Below are positions 34,955 to 45,894 of a stretch of 64,000 nt of DNA, one piece after another. Location: contig JAHYIO010000036.1 of NCBI GenBank assembly GCA_020543525.1, positions 2,542,001 to 2,606,000 of the forward strand, read 5' to 3'. Under the pieces are notes generated by a model that did not search any database, was not told where the DNA came from, and was given only the letters and a program-made list of their open reading frames with translations. Within the stretch, counting starts at the first letter, position 1, and every line of letters starts with the position of its first letter. Source of the stretch: Coriolopsis trogii. Taxonomy: Eukaryota; Basidiomycota; Agaricomycetes; Polyporales; Polyporaceae. The position numbers and the translations under genes were made by a program.

Positions 34955-36273
34955 TCATTCCAGCCTAATCAGCCCCCGAGCATTCGCAAGCGGGAGTCGC
35001 TCTCTCAGCATCTTATCGATATCGATCTCTTCATGAAACACGCTCTCCCTCTCCTTTATGTCGAAGGAAAGACGTTGCAGACTGTCATAGCAGGCTTTGG
35101 CGAGGATGATGTCGAGTCCCTCCAGGTTCAAAGACGGTAGCTGTGCAGAGCGAATGGACAGGCACATCTCCTGCAGTCGGGTTGATTGTACCTTGGAGAG
35201 GAGGCGGAGGACCCAGGAGAGGGAATAGTGGGGGATGGAACGGGGTGGCGAGCACTGCACGTGCAGGTAGCTGAGTCTATCGCAAGGGGACAGGTCGAAC
35301 TCAGTCGCTTCTAAAATCGCTGATTACACCCAAGTGTCAGCGGAAAGACGGGTCGTACGGCGGCGGAGGAAACAGACGTACCGCTCGGGTCTCGGGAGTC
35401 TGCTAGTGTGATGGATAATCTCTCCAAGGCACTCCCCGAAGCATGTAGGAACGTGCGGAAGGCCGTCGCATTCGCCCTCGTAGGGATCGAGCATGCCAGA
35501 GAACGTATCGTCTTGTGGGCAGACACAGATACAAGCCAATCTACTATGGGTCCTACGTAGATCTCTCGGGAGATGTCCAGGTTGGCCAGATGGAACATGG
35601 GGGTCGACCCAGCGGTACTCGGGACGTCATCGCCTGCGATTTTATACGGTAGCCATTCTGCCGACGCTAGCCGCAAGGTATGGAGCCGAGGGAATGCCTG
35701 CAGGAGGTGAACGAGATTCGCGAAGGACATCGCGCGGCAGCCATTGAGTGAGAGCGTCTCTGTGTAGGGGAACGCTTCTGACAGGAAAGCCGTCGTTACC
35801 GAGTTGAAGGTGAACTCCATGAGATGCAAGGACTGCACATGTGGCAGGAGAGGACTTCGGTCCTTCGCGGGGGGGCCGAATGTTTCATGTAGCCATGATA
35901 GAATGTCGTTCACGTCGCGATCCCGACGTGGTGGAGTATTGTTTCCGCCGTACAGAGTGCCAAGTGTGGGCCAGAGGAAATCGGAAGAACGACCAACTTC
36001 CCACCAGGCCTTAGATGTTGCCGGTCGCCCACGTAGCTCGAGTTCACGTACAACCGGTGGTATGTCTGGACAAATCTCGATGAGTTCTTTGAACTGACGA
36101 CTGCGGTGAGAGGGGTCGAGGGCGATGCTACGAAAGATGTGATGTCGCGCGCGAGGTAGCCAAGCACGGCATACGAGACTGCAATTGCGGAGAGAGGAGT
36201 GGTCGGGGCTTATGTGACTAATGATATCATCCTGTATCTCTTGCGGAAGGTGGACAAGTATGGAATGGGACAT
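34955..36273 (-). CDS. F-box protein with leucine-rich C-terminus
   Basis: Two exons in phase, 35382-36273 and 34955-35319, giving 418 aa. The F-box is at residues 6-50: VHLPQEIQDDIISHISPDHS, LRNCSLVCRAWLPRARHHIF. The remainder has leucine-rich segments (TLSLNGCRAMSFANL, PRLHTLRLASAEWLP, MFHLANLDISREI). The last exon continues with DLSPCDRLSYLHVQ and CLSIRSAQLPSLNLEGLDI. The single 62-nt intron has no in-frame stop until past its end, so the unspliced frame gives a truncated product. Related in layout to the gene at 27257-28513. Likely an SCF adaptor; target unknown. Confidence 0.85.
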
Positions 36274-36646
36274 GAGATACCGGGAGTCCGATGGGAGGTA
36301 GATCTAGGCGGAGGATCGCGGGTCGCTATACGTGACCACAAGGCTGCGCGATGTCCTTGCCGCTATTCCGCACGAGCAGCAGCCTGAACATAACGGATTG
36401 AGAACGCTGGCGAGTTGGACGTGCGGTACCACTCACCTAGACGGATGACTAGATCGACGACAGTGCCGCTGCATGACGGTGGAAGACAAGACGGTGGCCG
36501 ACAAAGGACACTTAGCACATTCTGAACCTTGGGGGCATTACGTTGGGAGCATTACGTTATGATTCAGTGGGTGCAGCTGGGCTCGGAAGGAGCGCGAGGC
36601 TGAGAGGGCGTTGATCGTGCAGGATACAGCTCCTTCCGCAACCACC
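36274..36646. other. Divergent intergenic region
   Basis: About 370 bp between the start of the F-box gene and the start of SVF1. It includes a short direct repeat of GGGAGCATTACGTT-type sequence near 36535-36556. No gene. Confidence 0.5.
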
Positions 36647-38087
36647 ATGTTCTCCTCCCTATTTTCGTGAGTTCCTCATCGCTTCAAAGTCTCGCATTCC
36701 TCACGATCTGATAGAACTGCTCCCCCCGTCGACCCCAATGCACCCAACTTCCATCCCGTCTCGTCTGCGTTCAAGCCCGACGAACTCTTCGGCGAGCTCG
36801 AGCCAAAGGACACCGAGTGGACGTGCCCGGGCGGGTTTGCAGTTGAGACCCAGACGTTCTACAACTTCTTGGAGGATGGGACGTCGATAATGTGCCAAGT
36901 CATCCATTCCGCGGTTGGGTGAGTTCGGATCCCGTCCCGTCCCATCCAGCGTCTCATATACCAATCCCGCTGTCCAGTGTCTGGTACCCCACCATCCAGT
37001 TCACATGCAAGATCTACAATCCGAACACGAAGGAGAGGACATGGAAGTCCATCAACGTCACCAACTTCGTCACTCCCCCTCCCGGGCTCGACAAGCGGTC
37101 CAGCAAGGCTGACCAGTTTTCGATCACCCACAAGTCCAAGCCGGGCACAGATACCCCAGAATCGTACACCATCACCGCCAACCTCGACAACGACCTCCAG
37201 ATTACGCTCGACATCGCCCGCCCGGCTTCCGCGCCCGGCTTCAAGATCGGCAAGGGCCCCAAGGGCGGCTTCTCGTACTATGGGCCCGACTTGAAGAACC
37301 CGGAAGGCTACATGATCCACCGATTCTGGCCGCGCGACGTTGCGACGGGCCTGATCGTGCACAAGGGTCAAGCCATCAGCGTCAAGGGCCCCGGGGTGTT
37401 CATACACGCTATCCAGGGCATGCGTCCCAACCTCACCGCCGCCCGCTGGAACTTCGCCACCTTCCACAGCGAGCAGCACGGGGGCATCTCCACCATTCAG
37501 ATGGAGTTCACCACCACGGACACGTACGGGCCAAAGGGCGCCGGCTCAGGCTTCGTCAGCGTCAACATCGGATCCGTCGTGCTGGGAAACAAGCTCGTGG
37601 CCGTGACGGCTGAGACGAAGTTCCCCGGGCAGGAGCTATCGGAGAGCGCGCTAGTGAAATCGCGTGCTGTGCATACGAAGACGGCGAACGACCCTGAGAC
37701 TGGGTACAACGCTCCGACTGAGCTCTCTTTCCGTTGGCAAGCACCGTCGATGGTGCCTGGCACCACTGGCCCGGTAGACGCTACGTTGACCGTCGATGTC
37801 GGCACACCGGACGCATACAAGGGGCTTGTCGAGAAGGTAGACGTCCTCGCCGAGATTCCATATGTCATCAAGACGATGGTCAATTACGTCGCCGGGACAA
37901 AACCATACATCTACCAGGTGAGCATCCCTGCACTTCATCCGTTGGAATTGGCCGCTCACGCTGTGCGCGCTAGTGGCAAAACCCTGTGACACTTGAGGTG
38001 AGCTTCCCGAGCGGTATCCTTGAAGGTGTGTCAGAGAAGATCTCGGTGGAGGGTACGCTCTACAACGAAGCGACGTTTATCTCGTGA
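36647..38087 (+). CDS. SVF1: Svf1 family survival factor
   Basis: Svf1 family proteins protect against oxidative and cold stress in yeast and are linked to sphingolipid (ceramide) handling at the Golgi and ER. Four exons fit in phase: 36647-36666, 36715-36918, 36978-37917, 37974-38087, giving 425 aa. The first exon is 20 nt (MFSSLFS). Family segments include LEPKDTEWTCPGGFAVETQT, TFYNFLEDGTSIMCQVIHS, VWYPTIQFTCKIYN, IHRFWPRDVATGLI, GMRPNLTAARWNF, SEQHGGISTIQMEFTTTDTY, and the C-terminal YIYQWQNPVTLEVSF, joined across the last intron. The lipocalin-like beta-sandwich architecture is expected from the family. The start is the only ATG that fits the short first exon. Confidence 0.92.
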
Positions 38088-38721
38088 TTCAGCATACAAT
38101 GTACAACGTATTGACGTGATGGGATGCACTTGTACTATATACGAGCGAAAGGCATAAATCTCGGGACCCGCATTGCTCTCTATGACGAAGGCTGGATGAC
38201 AGATTCAGACGAGTTCGCTCTGCGCAGGCTTCGATGCTGATCATGTCATCGGCACACATGTGCACACGCTACAGAATACAGCAGACTTGCGCAACTACAA
38301 GATGCCTCTCCTCTGTACTGAACCTAGCCCTCCAAGGCCGCTTTAAAGAGGACTTGCGTATCTGCAGGGTCGTCACAGTGCTAATGCCTTTGTGCTGCTC
38401 TACATAGATTCAGATCAGTAAGTAGTCACCAGTAGGAACGAAGGTATCACCCAGGCTCGCTGATTTCCAGTCTCGACTTCATACATAGGTGCCTCAGACT
38501 CCGGACCTTTACCTCATGCCCACTGTATGGATGACAGACCGTCAGTGCGATCAGTGTGTGATGGCCAATCTATGATTCATATTCGGTCCGTCCCACTGTG
38601 CAACATCCTCTCGGACTGCCACACTTTCTCCTCCTTCAAGTCCCCGGCCAGAGATGTGCGCATACACGTGAAATACATACTGGAAGATCGCGCCTCACAC
38701 GCAATCGCTTCAGATATCTCC
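38088..38721. other. Intergenic between SVF1 and GNAT gene
   Basis: About 630 bp. An open frame in phase with the GNAT gene extends back to 38527, but its translation has no family features, so it is treated as leader. Confidence 0.5.
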
Positions 38722-39483
38722 ATGGACAACAGCTGGTGTTTCGGGCCAGTCCTCGAAAGCAATTGTGTCAAGCTTACCCCATTCGTCGTAAGTCCATACC
38801 CTCCCACTCTACGGTACCGTTCTGACCTCGTTGACATGTTGATTTTGCTTTCGCAGTCATCTGTCCATGCTCAAGCCTTCTGGAACGAGACTAAGGACCA
38901 TCCGGAGGTATACACCTACCTCCCCTTCGGCCCATTCTCCTCGCTCTCAGCCCTCGTCGTCCCCCTCGAGAAGGTCCTCCTCAGCGATCCCACCGTCCTC
39001 ATCTACGCCATCCTCGACAAGTCCAGCTCCCCACCGCCCGTCGCGGGCCTCGCCGGCTACCTCCAAGCCAGTCCACGAAACCTGAGCGCCAAAGTCGGCA
39101 TGCTCGTCTGCTTCCCCGCGTTCCAACGGAGAGGGATCATGGCGTCCGCCGTCGCGCTCTTGCTCCAGTACGGCCTGCGCCTCCCCTCCGAGCCTGAGGG
39201 AGGGCTCGGGCTGCGGCGCCTGCACTACCAGGTGGATGTGGGGAACGTGGGCTCGCTTGCGCTCGCGAAGAAGATGGGGTCCCGGATGGAGGGCGTGCAG
39301 CGCTGGCAGTTCGTGCTGGCTGGCCATAAGCCTGGGAACGGGCGGGAGGTGAGGGAGGGGGACCCGCGGCCGGGGATGAAGGGGAGGGATACGGCGATTT
39401 TAGGGGTTTGCTGGGATGATTGGGAGGAGGGGGTGAAGGATGCTGTTTGTGTAGGGCAAAACATCATGTATGCTCCGAAGTGA
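38722..39483 (+). CDS. GNAT N-acetyltransferase, RimJ/RimL type
   Basis: Predicted acetyl-CoA-dependent N-acetyltransferase. Two exons, 38722-38787 and 38857-39483, give 230 aa. The N-terminus WCFGPVLESNCVKLTPFV, then HAQAFWNETKDHPEVYTYLP, is typical of the fungal GNAT group related to bacterial RimJ/RimL. The acetyl-CoA loop is FQRRGIMASAVALLL (R/Q-x-x-G-x-A), followed by LRRLHYQVDVGNVGSLALAK and KMGSRMEGVQRWQFV, the classical end of the fold. The 69-nt intron 38788-38856 is a multiple of three and has no in-frame stop, so its retention would add 23 residues rather than break the protein. The ATG at 38722 begins the conserved sequence. Acceptor substrate unknown. Confidence 0.85.
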   Translation: MDNSWCFGPVLESNCVKLTPFVVSPYPPTLRYRSDLVDMLILLSQSSVHAQAFWNETKDHPEVYTYLPFGPFSSLSALVVPLEKVLLSDPTVLIYAILDKSSSPPPVAGLAGYLQASPRNLSAKVGMLVCFPAFQRRGIMASAVALLLQYGLRLPSEPEGGLGLRRLHYQVDVGNVGSLALAKKMGSRMEGVQRWQFVLAGHKPGNGREVREGDPRPGMKGRDTAILGVCWDDWEEGVKDAVCVGQNIMYAPK

Positions 39484-40116
39484 TGTGCTCCCTTGGAATG
39501 GTGAGTACAGGTCTCTTTTACGGTCAATGCTTTTTGAAAGTGAGGAGATGGCGTTGAAGTTCTTTGGCGGGGCTGCTCTAACGCACCGTTTCTGGGAGGC
39601 GATCGACAGCGCCAGCCACGTCAGGCGATTAGTTGCAGTGGTACTTACGTTTCCTATATTTTCCTCTCCATCACATAGGAAGGAGGAAAGTGCATACAAT
39701 CTTTGATGAATTATCGCGGATCGGTACAAGTACCAACCGACACTGAACGTTGGCTTCGGACGTTCAAGCTTCAAGCTTCCAAACTTGCACACACACGCAC
39801 ACGAGAGGGTGGAAGTTTTCAAAGAGGGGTATGCTCTTCCACAGACCTGGGTAAGGAGTGTCAAATACAAGCGTCGAGCAGTGGTGCATCCAGTACGTGC
39901 TACAGTGCGGAAAGAACGGACGGTTGATGTGTCGGGTCGCGCGCGAGCGCGTAGTGGATTATCCAGTCGCCTCAAGCAAGTCTCGTATGTGCTTCTGTAA
40001 GGTAGGTAGGGAATTATAGAAGTAGGGAAGGGATAGCTGCCTCGTTGCGCCGCAAGAGGGATAGAGTGGGACGGAGGAGCCCGTGACCGGATCATCGCGA
40101 GGGCCAACGGAGACGC
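39484..40116. other. Convergent intergenic region
   Basis: About 630 bp between the 3' ends of the GNAT gene and the secreted repeat protein gene. It carries a CA-rich run near 39785 and no supported gene. Confidence 0.5.
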
Positions 40117-42047
40117 TTAGTGAGCGGCAATGCACTGCGCCTGCTGGTCACCGCACGCGGCGACGGTGAGGTCACCCTTGTTGCCGGACGCGTTCGCGGC
40201 GTTGGCGCACTTGTTGTGCTGGACGTCGCACGAGCGAGTGAGCGCGTTGTCGAGCTGCTTGAACGACGCGTTGCCGTCGACCTGGAACTCGCCGTTTGCA
40301 AGCGCGGTCACAGCGGGAGCGGTGACACCGCCGAGCGCACCAGTGAACGTCTGGAGGTTGCCACCGGTGGCGGCAGCGCTAGTCTGGGCGGGCGCGGCGG
40401 CGGAGGTCGTCGCAGCAGCAGCAGTCGTCGCAGCGGCAGTCGAGGCAGCAGCGGCCGTGGACGCAGCGGCGTTGCTACCGCCACCGACAACGCGGCCCTG
40501 GTCATCGATCGCAGCGACGTTCGCGAAGTTGGTCGTGATGTCGAACGCGGCGTTGAACGCATCGGCCTGGGCACCAGTCTTAGCGGCCTGGGCGGAGGCA
40601 GCGGCGCGCGCCTTCTGGCAGGTCGCCTTGGCGGTCGCGTCGGCCTTGCACGAGTTCGTGAGCGTGTCGCAGATGAACTGGGTGATGATGTCGATGTTCT
40701 GCGCTGAGCCGTGGTTGAAGGACGCCTTGTCGACGGGCTGGAAGGAGGTCTCCTTGCGGTTGTCGAACCCGACGCCGAACTCGATCTGGGGAACAGAGCA
40801 CGAGCCGAAGTCGCCAATTCCGCCGGAGCCGTCGGTGAGAGCCTGCTGGTTGGCAGCGGAGCCAGTGCCGGCGATGGCGTTGCCCTGGTTGTCAACAGCG
40901 ACGACGTCGGCGAACTTGGTGGTAATACCGAACGCGGCGTTGAACGCGTCGGCCTGCTCGCCGGTCTTCACGGTAGCGGCGGATGCGGCGGCGCGGGCAG
41001 TCTGGCAAGTGTCCTTGGCAGTCTGGTCGGCCTTGCACGAGTTCGTCAGAGTGTCGCAGATGAACTGAGTGATGATGTCAATGTTCTGGGCCGAACCGTG
41101 GTTGAAGGACGCCTTGTCGACGGGTTGGAACGAGGTCTCCTTGCGGTTGTCGAAGCCAACACCGAACTCAATCTGGGGGACAGAGCACGAGCCGAAGTTT
41201 CCGATGTTGCCAGCAGCCGCGGTGGCAGTGGCAGTGGCAGCAGCGTCCGTAGCAGTGACAGAGGCATCAGCAGTGGCAGTGGCATCAGCAGTCACAGTAA
41301 CAGTGACGACAGACTATGAAGAACGGGATGAGCTTGCGTGTGATCGACGCGAACGACAAGAGCTTACCTCGCAGGGAGTGGAAACAGCCAAGACAGCGGT
41401 GCTGGTAGCGGCGGTGTTATCATCGGACGAGGCAGCGCCACCGAAGGGAGAGGTGTTGGGCTGCGAGCCCTTGGTGACCGTCTTGCCGGTAGCAGGGTCG
41501 AAGAAGAGGTTGGGGTCGTTGGCCGGGTCCTGAGCCTGGACGAGGCCGTTGAGCTCCGCGTTCTTCGGCGCCTTCTGGCAGAAGACAGAGTTGCGGTTCG
41601 CCGGGGGGTTGGTCGAGAAATCCGGAGGGGTGTTCTTCTCGGCCTGGCGATACTCAACAGCGAGGGCGATCATGTTGGCCTTGGTCGCGTCATCAAACTG
41701 CTGGGCAGCATCTGTCGAAAAGCCGTCAGATTGATGCACCGAGAGGATGGATTGGCGCCAAGGATACACGTACCGATGATTTGGTCGGCCATGTCCTGCT
41801 GCGAGCACTCTGGCTGAGCGGCAAGGAGGGGGGTGATGGCAGCACCTGCGAGGGTGCCGCAAACCTGACCAGGGCAAGCGGAGGAAAGCTTCTCGATGAC
41901 GGCGGGGTGCTCCTGGCCGAAACGACGGGGGTCGAGACGGACGGGGCGGTCGTCCCTCTCCATCCAGCGCATGCGACCGAACGCCTGCTGGGAGGAGCCA
42001 AGGAGAGTGAGGGCAACGAGGGCAGCTTGAGACTTAGAGAACACCAT
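40117..42047 (-). CDS. Secreted Cys protein with three repeated modules
   Basis: Three exons fit in phase: 41774-42047, 41368-41711, 40117-41313, giving 604 aa. The N-terminus (SQAALVALTLLGSSQQAFG) is a signal peptide. A first Cys-containing domain (ACPGQVCGTLAGAAITPLL, then PECSQQDMADQIIG) spans exons 1-2, followed by a Thr/Ala-rich linker. Two modules spaced by 129 aa then share 57 identical residues (GSCSVPQIEFGVGFDNRKET through TQFICDTLTNSCKAD). A third, diverged module ends the protein (VDGNASFKQLDNAL, TRSCDVQHNKCANAAN, CGDQQAQC). Ala/Thr-rich spacers separate modules. No catalytic motif is visible; a cell-wall, spore-coat or adhesive role is possible. Conserved-looking basidiomycete family, but I cannot give a function. 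Antisense open frames over the repeats are shadows. Confidence 0.82.
40639..40809 (-). repeat. Coding repeat, module 2
   Basis: 171 bp encoding the same 57 residues as the block at 41026-41196, 387 bp away in direct orientation. DNA differs at about a dozen synonymous sites. Confidence 0.9.
41026..41196 (-). repeat. Coding repeat, module 1
   Basis: Partner of the block at 40639-40809; identical protein, synonymous DNA differences. Confidence 0.9.
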
Positions 42048-42989
42048 GATGACTAGCGGGTAAAAAGAAAGAAATAGACTAGGCAGATGAGAGTTCTCGA
42101 GAGGGAAAGCAAGCGAGGTTGCACTGGATGGCACCGACGGGAAAGTGGAATGACACCTGGTCGAGAAGAAGGCAGAAGGAGGCCGTTCAACGAACCAGCA
42201 AAGGTCTTGAAGAGGAAGAGCAGGGGAAAGGAGGTGAGTGTGTGGCCCAACGCGGGTCCTGCCCTTATATCGTGGCCTGTTTCCTTCGGGTACACTCCGG
42301 CCGTCGTGTTCCGGCCATATGTCGCTTCGTAAATTGCCTGCCCGCGGAGCACAAGGTCATGGTCCCTTTTTTGGCCTCTCTCTCTGCGATCGTCCTTCCG
42401 GCGCCGGTTGCCAGGCTACCGCTCTCCCATCGTCCCGACTCGTTCCTGATGGCCAGGTCCCATCGCCAATTTTGAACGTCTTCCATAACCCTGCCGCCCA
42501 CAGACGCCCTTGTGTACTCGAGTCTTCTTGGGTGACGACTTGCTAGCAAGATTGAGGCAGCCCTTTGAAGGACTCAGGCTTCAGCAACCAACATAATCCC
42601 TCCTCACTCACGCGTGCTATGTCTGTAGCGGTCGATGTCGGACCACAACATCTTTCGCATCGGCCGCGGCCATCAATACGCGCGCCAAGGAGGGCAAAAT
42701 CATAACAGAAGATCCGCATGGAAGCGTCCTGTCAGCCCGCCCGGCCCGGCTGAATGTCTCGTTTCTAAGCGACTTCGTGGTTACCCCGAGCGAGCGCATC
42801 CGCCGGCACTCACTACGCCTTGATCTGGCCATCTGTCAGTGATGACAATGGCATCCTCGCGTTTCTCGCTCCCCATCGCAAAGATGCGTTTCGTGACATG
42901 CGCATACGAAGAAGGCGAGGCTGCCTGCGCAATCTGAAACGGACACCCCAACTCGGAGCAACACACAACAATGACCACGGAGACGTAGC

Positions 42990-43020
42990 GCAGCGAAGTT
43001 CGAATCCTCACCTTCGCTGC
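42990..43020. repeat. 9-bp inverted repeat with B-box-like loop
   Basis: GCAGCGAAG and CTTCGCTGC form a perfect 9-bp inverted repeat around a 13-nt loop. The region contains GTTCGAATC, which fits the RNA polymerase III B-box, but no tRNA cloverleaf can be drawn. Confidence 0.7.
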
Positions 43021-44590
43021 CAACACACCGAACGTATATCATTGGGTCAGAATCGCCCGTGTCGCGGGGTCGCGGACACGGCGGCGTGATAAAAGGGGCC
43101 CTGGACGATTTACAAGGAGGATATAACGCCTTGCCCTCGCAACGCATATAGACAGCGTGGAGGCCGTGCGGCAACCTAGCCTCTCAGATTACACACATTA
43201 CGCGCACACGATGCGAGTGAAGATGTCGCATACGAACTCGCGAGGTGCTTTACGACTGCGGGCCACTCCCACAGTCGAGCACTTAATCCCATGTGTTCTG
43301 GCGACGGGGTACGGTAGTTGTACGATAGGGTTAATGTTCAAGGGAAGCAAAGACATACGCACCAATGACGACGGTCTTCCTGGCCCATAGGCCGTCTGCG
43401 TCCGGGAAAGCCGGGTATGCGAACCTGGAATACATTTCACTGGCAGATTGGTGAGTTACCACGTCTGAGCTTGTGCTTCATTAAGAGGGGATTCTAGAAA
43501 GTCCCAGGAACGCATATATAGGCTTCTCCCGCACCGTGACGACGATGACGACGATGTCGGTAGATACTGTCCTATTTGGTCCCTACGGAACAAGAAGCCC
43601 CGGCCGCGGTCGCTCCTGCAACACCAGTAATAAGCAATATCCCCCCTAAGTACTATACAATATAGTAGCATATGTAGTTGACGAAGAGAGGCGGATGTGC
43701 TCAGGAAACCTCACGATCACGTAGATGATGTAGCACATGTGAAAGTCTCGGTGCCGCAGTGCCACAACTGCCGATGAACGATGGTTACGTCCCTGAGCAA
43801 ATCCCCTGGTGCCTTGATTATTACTTCCGTCTTCCGTCACCCAGACATTATTATACACCTGGAAGTCGGGTTAAGTACCCGACATATAATGGACAGCGGA
43901 TCAGCCCGTATGTTGACCCGCCCTGCCAATGCCATACGTACGACTCTCATGAGTCATGAGCAGACTCAGTGGAGGGACACGGTCCGTCACGGTCCTCGTC
44001 TCCCTGGACACACATTGTGGACGGCTCGATATCAAGCCGCGCGGGTGCCTCTCCGGGGACCGCTGTCGTCAGCGCGGTGTGGCAGTTGCATTCGGAATGC
44101 TGATGAAGGTTGATTTACGGAGTGCAGGGAGCGCGATGAGTAAGGGGTGGGCCAAGAGGCGGTACACCACCTCTCCTCTTTATCCCGGTTAACTCTAGGT
44201 AGAGTGTCTTCAAGACCAAGCGGTTTGGGAGTGCGCGTTGAAGAATATCGCTGAATTTGAGGGCCGCATTTGAAGCCCTCGAGTCGTCAATGCACGGAGT
44301 CCTGCGGCTGTCCGACGTACATACGAAGGGCCTCGAGACGATCCAAGCTTAAGATGGTTCTTACCGTGGACGGATCCTCGTCACAGGTCTCCACGACTGC
44401 GACCGCGTCTGCCCCAAATTGAGACACCTTCAGGAAAAAGCTACGCCAATGTGACCGTTCTGCGGACGGGCCCGATCATATGCACTTGTTGTGTTGTAAC
44501 TGTGTCTCTCGAAAATCATCTTCGGGGAGCTCATACAAGGCAAAGGGGAACGTACACCGATGCCGGAGTCGCGGTAATCAGGGACCATGA

Positions 44591-44641
44591 GGGCGGATCC
44601 GCTGAACAAAAAAAAAAAGAAATAAAGGGGGCGGATCCGCT
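44591..44641. repeat. 13-bp direct repeats flanking an A-rich core
   Basis: GGGCGGATCCGCT occurs at 44591-44603 and 44629-44641, separated by 25 bp containing an A11 run. The repeat itself contains the palindrome GCGGATCCGC. Confidence 0.85.
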
Positions 44642-45586
44642 TTGCCCATGTCGAGGTGTCATTCAGGGTATGCGACTCGGGAAGTGAGCTCGAGCATGTG
44701 ATCGTCGACGAACGAGGTGCCGTACCGCACCGGATATTCAGGCGTGATTTGTGTGTAAAGGATGAGGGATCCGAGTGTGTCAAAGTGTGTCACGATGACA
44801 ATCATACTCCTCCCCTCCTTTCGTTGTGACATACGTACATAGGACTTCGAGGAACACAATGACTACTGCACCGTCGAGCGTTACGCCCAATTATGTCAAC
44901 TGGCGTATGGATATCATTCTTTGCGAGCGCATCGCGTATCGTTCGAAAGCTGAATTGCAAGGCAGCTTTTTGCTATCGTCGGAGGGTTTAAGTAGGAACT
45001 CACCTAAACGCGATTGTGATCTTGACTCTCAATAGCGGCGACAATCATGCGCCAATGTTTCCGTCATGTTAGCCAGGTCTTCAGCTAAAGCACGGCGAGA
45101 CTACGTCAGCTGGTAGAATCGCAATCTCCGAGTGCCGGCTCAGAAGTGATTTTAAATACTTCAAGCCCATGTCCTCATCTCATCACATTATTTTCTGATA
45201 GTGGAAGAGGATATGTCGTGAGTTCCTCGCTCGTAGCTGCTTCATGGCGACGTGGCATCGAGATGAGACCACGAGAATGGATAGGCTTCGTCTGTGTATC
45301 AAAAATCCTAAGTGGACAAACTATGTACAGTAAATCTCTGCGCGCTGTGGTTGAAAAAGGTCGCTGAGTGCGAACGATGACTACGATGAGGATGTGCACA
45401 AGGTCAGCGTCTAAATGGATATGATCAACGGAACGACTCGGAAGACGCCAACACCCCTCTATTTGAGACGATACATGAGCAACACAGACTGGTCACTCAT
45501 AAGCTCCGAACACGAACGAACAGTGGCTGGTGCGAGAGCACAGTGAAGTTGGAGATTGTCGCTTCGACAGCTTACAGGGGTTTATG

Positions 45587-45820
45587 ATGTTAACAGACGG
45601 AGACGACACACCTGATACAAATGTTTACCACAAACGGGGGCTGGGCGTAAACGCACTTCGGAGCGCATACAACAAGGCCAGGTATGTCTGGGCGTCGGGC
45701 CCGCCAACATCGGCTGATCTCGACCGGGCCTGGACCGTCCGAGACGATGTCGCCGACCTCGCCATCATTTGCAACTTCCTTGAATTCGATAAGGCATACG
45801 GTGGGCTACAGCACGTCTAA
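45587..45820 (+). CDS. Possible exon or gene fragment, unknown
   Basis: Open frame with coding-like composition: strong C/G bias at third codon positions from about 45675 on. The translation reads sensibly (SAYNKARYVWASGPP, ADLDRAWTVRDDVADLAI, FLEFDKAYGGLQHV) to a stop at 45820. No upstream exon with matching phase could be proven; a short frame starting at 44859 (MTTAPSSVTPNYVNWRMD) is a weak candidate for a 5' part. It may be an orphan gene or the relic of one. Confidence 0.3.
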   Translation: MLTDGDDTPDTNVYHKRGLGVNALRSAYNKARYVWASGPPTSADLDRAWTVRDDVADLAIICNFLEFDKAYGGLQHV

Positions 45821-45894
45821 GGGAATGAACGTTTGATTGCGGGGAGACATGTTCATGGTACACAGTAGCAGAACATGCAGGAATGGGGATGGAA

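Larger units (their letters stand above)
42048..45894. other. Gene-poor 3.8 kb stretch
   Basis: No confident gene. The first 300 bp is the leader/promoter of the secreted repeat protein (minus strand). Further features are a 9-bp inverted repeat at 42990-43020, two 13-bp direct repeats flanking an A-rich core at 44591-44641, and a coding-looking frame at 45587-45820. Confidence 0.5.

Noticed and set aside
40120..41319. Long plus-strand open frames of 195-312 codons opposite the secreted repeat protein
   Set aside because: They are antisense shadows caused by the GC-biased, repetitive coding strand; the minus-strand model has a signal peptide, consistent intron phases and cysteine modules.
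42960..43030. tRNA gene around the GTTCGAATC word
   Set aside because: The possible A and B boxes are only about 12 nt apart, and no acceptor, D or T stems pair.
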